Below are positions 60,376 to 64,000 of a stretch of DNA of 64,000 nucleotides, in pieces. The position numbers and the translations under genes were made by a program. The stretch lies in the NCBI RefSeq assembly GCF_003332275.1, contig NZ_QOVA01000011.1, forward strand, positions 62,001 to 126,000. Direction: 5' to 3'. Under the pieces are notes generated by a model. It had not been told where the DNA came from. It saw only the letters and a program-made list of their open reading frames with translations, and did not search any database. The DNA is from Edaphovirga cremea. GTDB lineage: Bacteria > Pseudomonadota > Gammaproteobacteria > Enterobacterales > Enterobacteriaceae. How positions within the stretch are numbered: position 1 is the stretch's first letter; every line of letters starts with the position of its first letter.

Positions 60376-60437
60376 CTCCACATTATCCCGGCAAAATTTC
60401 TCTGATCAGCGATACTCTGTGATCAGGCATGATAAAA

Positions 60438-60454
60438 TGCACCACGAAGGTGCA
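60438..60454 (+). promoter_or_regulatory. NtrC-binding site at the glnL promoter
   Basis: TGCACC-ACGAA-GGTGCA, a perfect match to both NtrC half-sites, 14 bases before the glnL ATG. A -10-like GATAAAAT lies directly upstream (60431-60438). In E. coli NtrC represses the glnL promoter from such a site. Confidence 0.92.
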
Positions 60455-60467
60455 GGAGACTGCTTTT

Positions 60468-61517
60468 ATGGCAACTGGCAAGCTGCCCGATGCTGGGCAG
60501 ATCCTTAATTCGCTCATTAATAGTATTCTGCTATTAGATGAGGATTTGGCAGTTCATTATGCTAACCCTGCAGCTCAGCAGCTGTTAGCCCAAAGTTCTC
60601 GTAAACTTTTCGGTACACCTTTGCCGGAATTATTAGGTTATTTCTCGCTCAATGTAGAAATGATGCGTGAGAGTTTGGCCGCCGGACAAGGTTTTACGGA
60701 TAACGAAGTCACATTAGTCGTTGATGGACGAGCGCATATCCTCTCATTGACGGCTCAGGCATTGCCTGAGAATTTCTTGCTGATTGAACTGGCGCCTATG
60801 GATAATCAACGCCGGTTAAGTCAGGAACAGTTGCAACATGCGCAGCAGGTTGCCGCTCGCGATCTCGTGCGGGGATTGGCACATGAGATAAAAAACCCAC
60901 TCGGCGGACTGCGGGGTGCTGCACAACTTCTTTCCAAAGCCTTACCCGATCCTGCATTGAATGAATATACCAAGGTGATTATTGAACAGGCTGACCGTCT
61001 GCGTAATCTGGTTGATCGGTTGTTAGGACCGCAACGTCCGGGTCAGCACATAACCCAAAGTATTCATCAGGTTGCAGAGCGCGTTTGTCAGTTGGTTTCA
61101 ATGGAGAAACCGGACAATGTCACACTGGTGAGAGATTACGACCCAAGTTTGCCCGAGTTGGCACATGACCCTGATCAGATTGAACAGGTGCTGCTTAATA
61201 TCACCCGTAATGCCTTACAGGCGTTAGGGCCGCAGGGAGGCACCATTACGCTCAGGACCCGAACCGCATTTCAGATAACTTTGCATGGCGTTCGCTATCG
61301 TCTGGCTGCACGCATTGATGTCGAAGATGACGGTCCTGGCGTTCCTTCCCACTTACAAGACACGCTGTTCTACCCAATGGTCAGTGGTCGCGAAGGAGGA
61401 ACCGGTCTCGGTTTGTCCATTGCACGAAACTTGATTGACCAGAATTCTGGGAAGATCGAATTTAACAGTTGGCCAGGTCATACCGAGTTCTCGGTTTATC
61501 TGCCTATTCGCCAGTGA
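60468..61517 (+). CDS. glnL: Nitrogen regulation sensor histidine kinase NtrB
   Basis: Cytosolic sensor kinase/phosphatase for NtrC, controlled by PII protein (GlnB). It has 349 aa. The N-terminal PAS domain ([30 protein letters not shown]) is followed by the H-box [30 protein letters not shown] with the phosphorylated His near residue 139. N-box [17 protein letters not shown] (residue 245), [10 protein letters not shown] and [19 protein letters not shown] complete the ATPase domain. ATG at 60468 has AGGAGA upstream; a longer frame from 60429 would cover the NtrC site and is unlikely. 8 nt before glnG. Confidence 0.97.
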   Translation: MATGKLPDAGQILNSLINSILLLDEDLAVHYANPAAQQLLAQSSRKLFGTPLPELLGYFSLNVEMMRESLAAGQGFTDNEVTLVVDGRAHILSLTAQALPENFLLIELAPMDNQRRLSQEQLQHAQQVAARDLVRGLAHEIKNPLGGLRGAAQLLSKALPDPALNEYTKVIIEQADRLRNLVDRLLGPQRPGQHITQSIHQVAERVCQLVSMEKPDNVTLVRDYDPSLPELAHDPDQIEQVLLNITRNALQALGPQGGTITLRTRTAFQITLHGVRYRLAARIDVEDDGPGVPSHLQDTLFYPMVSGREGGTGLGLSIARNLIDQNSGKIEFNSWPGHTEFSVYLPIRQ

Positions 61518-61525
61518 GGTTCACT

Positions 61526-62938
61526 ATGCAACGAGGGATTGTCTGGATCGTCGATGACGATAGCTCCATCCGCTGGGTGCTTGAACGCGCTCTCACTGGG
61601 GCTGGTTTGAGCTGCACCACCTTTGACAGCGGCAACGAAGTATTGGATGCCATCGCCACTCAGACCCCCGACGTGCTGCTTTCCGATATCCGCATGCCGG
61701 GAATGGATGGCTTGGCGCTACTGAAACAGATCAAACAGCGCCACCCGATGCTTCCGGTCATCATAATGACCGCGCATTCCGATTTGGATGCTGCGGTCAG
61801 CGCTTATCAGCAGGGTGCGTTCGATTACTTGCCAAAACCCTTTGATATCGACGAAGCCGTTGCGTTGGTTGAACGCGCAATCAGTCACTATCAGGAACAG
61901 CAACAGCCTCCCCGCACTCAGCCTGCCAGTGGCCCAACCGCCGATATCATTGGCGAAGCCCCGGCAATGCAGGATGTTTTCCGCATTATTGGCCGCCTTT
62001 CACGTTCATCGATCAGCGTATTGATCAATGGTGAATCGGGAACGGGTAAAGAGTTGGTGGCTCACGCCTTGCACCGACACAGCCCACGAGCCAAAGCGCC
62101 TTTCATTGCCCTGAATATGGCTGCCATTCCCAAGGATTTGATTGAATCCGAGCTGTTTGGTCATGAAAAAGGGGCGTTTACCGGCGCTAACCAAATTCGT
62201 CAGGGACGTTTTGAACAGGCCGATGGTGGAACTCTCTTCCTGGATGAAATTGGGGATATGCCGCTGGATGTGCAGACCCGTTTGCTGCGTGTTCTGGCCG
62301 ATGGCCAGTTTTATCGCGTGGGCGGTTATGCGCCCGTCAAAGTGGATGTGCGCATTATTGCCGCAACTCACCAGAATCTGGAGTTGCGCGTTCAGGAAGG
62401 TAAATTCCGCGAGGATTTATTCCATCGGCTCAATGTTATCCGCGTGCATTTACCTCCGTTGCGTGAGCGTCGTGAAGATATCCCCCGGCTCGCCCGCTAC
62501 TTCTTGCAAGTCGCTGCCAAAGAACTGGGTGTGGAAGCAAAAAATCTTCATCCTGAAACGGAAACCGCGCTTACCCGTTTGCCATGGCAAGGTAACGTTC
62601 GTCAATTAGAGAACACCTGCCGCTGGCTAACGGTGATGGCGGCGGGTCAGGAAGTGCTGATCCAGGATCTCCCGAGCGAGTTGTTTGAAACAACCGCACC
62701 GGAATCCGCGGGTCAAAGCTTGCCCGACAGTTGGGCAACATTACTGGCACAGTGGGCCGATCGCGCGCTGCGTTCCGGTCATCAAAACCTGTTATCTGAA
62801 GCACAGCCGGAAATGGAGAGAACGCTTCTCACTACGGCATTGCGTCATACCCAAGGGCACAAGCAGGAAGCCGCGCGGCTTCTGGGTTGGGGACGAAATA
62901 CCCTGACTCGCAAGCTGAAAGAATTGGGAATGGAGTAG
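61526..62938 (+). CDS. glnG: Nitrogen regulation response regulator NtrC
   Basis: Sigma-54-dependent activator of nitrogen-limitation genes. It has 470 aa. The receiver domain has the acidic pocket [11 protein letters not shown] and phospho-Asp in [14 protein letters not shown] (residue 54). The AAA+ domain has Walker [15 protein letters not shown] near residue 169, the sigma-54 loop GAFTGA near residue 216 and Walker [16 protein letters not shown] near residue 233. The C-terminal Fis-type helix-turn-helix is [21 protein letters not shown]. Start at 61526 matches E. coli; the frame is open further upstream through glnL. It is followed directly by an octanucleotide repeat. Confidence 0.98.
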   Translation: MQRGIVWIVDDDSSIRWVLERALTGAGLSCTTFDSGNEVLDAIATQTPDVLLSDIRMPGMDGLALLKQIKQRHPMLPVIIMTAHSDLDAAVSAYQQGAFDYLPKPFDIDEAVALVERAISHYQEQQQPPRTQPASGPTADIIGEAPAMQDVFRIIGRLSRSSISVLINGESGTGKELVAHALHRHSPRAKAPFIALNMAAIPKDLIESELFGHEKGAFTGANQIRQGRFEQADGGTLFLDEIGDMPLDVQTRLLRVLADGQFYRVGGYAPVKVDVRIIAATHQNLELRVQEGKFREDLFHRLNVIRVHLPPLRERREDIPRLARYFLQVAAKELGVEAKNLHPETETALTRLPWQGNVRQLENTCRWLTVMAAGQEVLIQDLPSELFETTAPESAGQSLPDSWATLLAQWADRALRSGHQNLLSEAQPEMERTLLTTALRHTQGHKQEAARLLGWGRNTLTRKLKELGME

Positions 62939-62940
62939 TG

Positions 62941-63015
62941 AGTGAGTGAGTTAGTGAGTTAGTGAGTTAGTGAGTTAGTGAGTTAGTGAGTTAGTGAGTT
63001 AGTGAGTTAGTGAGT
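62941..63015 (+). repeat. Octanucleotide tandem repeat (AGTTAGTG)n after glnG
   Basis: Eight perfect head-to-tail copies of AGTTAGTG at 62949-63012, preceded by the degenerate AGTGAGTG (62941-62948) and followed by a partial unit. It starts two bases after the glnG stop codon. Each unit contains a TAG and GTGAG. It is not coding and lies before the shared terminator. Confidence 0.97.
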
Positions 63016-63052
63016 AGTTGGAAATCTTTTGGTCGGATTATTTCAAATCAAA

Positions 63053-63079
63053 GCAGCCGCGCAATGCGGCTGTTTTTTC
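63053..63079. terminator. Terminator between glnG and hemN
   Basis: CAGCCGC-GCAAT-GCGGCTG (63054-63072) followed by TTTTTT on the plus strand, ending ten bases before the hemN stop. Serves the glnALG transcript. Confidence 0.92.
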
Positions 63080-63088
63080 ATCGGGAAC

Positions 63089-64000
63089 TCAAATCACGCG
63101 GGAGAACTGCTGTTGCCTCGCCTGTTTACGCAGGTAGACATCAAAACACATGCAGATATTGCGAATCAGTAAACGCCCACGCGGCGTCACCTGAATGCCT
63201 TCCTTCGAGCACGCCACCAGCCCGTCTTTTTCCAGCGGTGCCAACAAAATCAGATCCTCGGCAAAATAATCGGCAAAGGTAATCGCGTATTTTTGCTCGA
63301 TAGGGGCATAGTCCAGACTGAAATTACAGATCAGCGTCTTAATGACATCGCGGCGGATACAGTCATCATGACTCATCTCCAGCCCGCGCCACAACGCATT
63401 ACCCCGTTCAGTTACCTGGGCGTAATACGTTTTGAGGTCCTTTTCATTCTGCGCATAGCTGTCACCGAGCATACTGATTGCCGAAACACCCAGTCCCAAC
63501 AATTCACTGTCACCCTGCGTGGTATAGCCCTGAAAATTACGGTGAAGTTTACCCTCACGCTGGGCAATCGCCAGTTCATCATCAGGTTTCGCAAAGTGAT
63601 CCATACCAATAAACTGGTAGCCAGAGGACGTCAGTGACGCAATAGTCTGCTGAAGGATCTCAAGTTTTTGCTCCGCACTCGGCAGATCTGCATCTTTAAT
63701 CTTACGCTGGGCAGCAAACAGCTTCGGCATATGCGCATAGTTGAATACGCTAAGCCGATCGGGATTCAATTCCGCCACGCGTTGCAGCGTATAGGCAAAA
63801 CTTTCGGGGGTCTGTTTTGGCAATCCGTAGATCAAATCTATATTGGTTGAATTGAAACCCAGCGCCCGCGCCCGTTCAATCAACGCAAAAATAAACGCCT
63901 CATCCTGCTCGCGATTGACCAGTCGCTGAACCTCTTTATTGAAGTCCTGCACCCCCATACTCAGGCGGTTGAATCCTTCGCTGCGCAGATGATCGAGGAC
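63089..64000 (-). CDS. hemN: Oxygen-independent coproporphyrinogen III oxidase, C-terminal part (runs off right edge)
   Basis: Radical-SAM enzyme of anaerobic heme synthesis that decarboxylates coproporphyrinogen III to protoporphyrinogen IX. The 303 codons present correspond to about residue 154 onward of the E. coli protein. VLDHLRSEGFNRLSMGVQDFNKEVQ is at the cut end, then STNIDLIYGLPKQTPESF, and GMDHFAKPDDELAIAQREGKLHRNFQGYTTQGD. The HemN C-terminal domain ends ICMCFDVYLRKQARQQQFSRVI. The iron-sulfur CxxxCxxC motif lies outside the window. An ATG at 63958 is internal, not the start. Convergent with glnG. Confidence 0.97.
   Translation of the reverse strand, partial: VLDHLRSEGFNRLSMGVQDFNKEVQRLVNREQDEAFIFALIERARALGFNSTNIDLIYGLPKQTPESFAYTLQRVAELNPDRLSVFNYAHMPKLFAAQRKIKDADLPSAEQKLEILQQTIASLTSSGYQFIGMDHFAKPDDELAIAQREGKLHRNFQGYTTQGDSELLGLGVSAISMLGDSYAQNEKDLKTYYAQVTERGNALWRGLEMSHDDCIRRDVIKTLICNFSLDYAPIEQKYAITFADYFAEDLILLAPLEKDGLVACSKEGIQVTPRGRLLIRNICMCFDVYLRKQARQQQFSRVI

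Noticed and set aside
62941-63015. Short CRISPR-like array
   Set aside because: Eight-base units without spacers: a simple microsatellite, with no cas genes in the window.

Overview
The window is bacterial chromosome from the Enterobacterales, most likely a soft-rot enterobacterium (Pectobacterium or a close relative). This is inferred from two things. The housekeeping blocks follow Escherichia coli order and sequence closely. The lipopolysaccharide (LPS) core locus is of the waaE/wabG/wabH/wabN type known from Klebsiella and Serratia, not the E. coli type. No rRNA, tRNA, CRISPR array, intact insertion sequence or prophage was seen.

Layout. (1) 1-19971: tdh-kbl on the minus strand, then the LPS core locus. 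The conserved edges are hldD-waaF-waaC on the left and waaQ-wabG-wabH...waaA-waaE-coaD on the right. Between them (about 5.0-12.7 kb) lies a mosaic of oppositely oriented outer-core genes: a truncated heptosyltransferase, a decayed copy of the wabN-like deacetylase, two paralogous GT9 transferases, a WaaB-like transferase, a GT2 transferase and the O-antigen ligase WaaL. (2) 19968-30160: the conserved mutM-rpmG-rpmB / radC / coaBC-dut-slmA / pyrE-rph / yicC block, with a two-gene membrane module (DUF2157/DUF4401 and GDYXXLXY) between slmA and pyrE. (3) About 30220-41900: an accessory stretch where E. coli has only dinD, between yicC and yicG. It holds an orphan acidic protein, an XRE repressor with twin palindromic operators, a headless coding fragment, an esterase, a PTS/lyase/NagA-like/PRD-regulator catabolic cluster, a stand-alone FabF-like synthase, a TetR gene facing a deleted membrane-fusion-protein gene, and a DUF3574 lipoprotein. 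(4) 41971-53375: yicG, ligB, gmk-rpoZ-spoT, recG, xanP, yicH, as in E. coli but without trmH (between spoT and recG) and gltS (between recG and xanP). (5) 53422-64000: yiiD-dtd-yihY-yihX, typA, glnA-glnL-glnG with NtrC sites and a sigma-54 promoter, and hemN running off the right edge.

How the parts work together. Region 1 builds the LPS inner core (HldD makes the heptose; WaaA adds Kdo; WaaC, WaaF and WaaQ add heptoses; WaaE adds glucose; WabG, WabH and WabN probably add and deacetylate a uronic acid/amino sugar branch), and WaaL joins O-antigen to it. The glnALG operon is the nitrogen-limitation response, with its control sites readable in the sequence. The most novel-looking module is 32591-38352. 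There a sugar PTS permease is cotranscribed with a C-N lyase of the adenylosuccinate-lyase type and a NagA-like amidohydrolase, beside a PRD-type regulator. This is compatible with catabolism of an amino-acid-substituted amino sugar. That function is an inference and no substrate can be read from the sequence.
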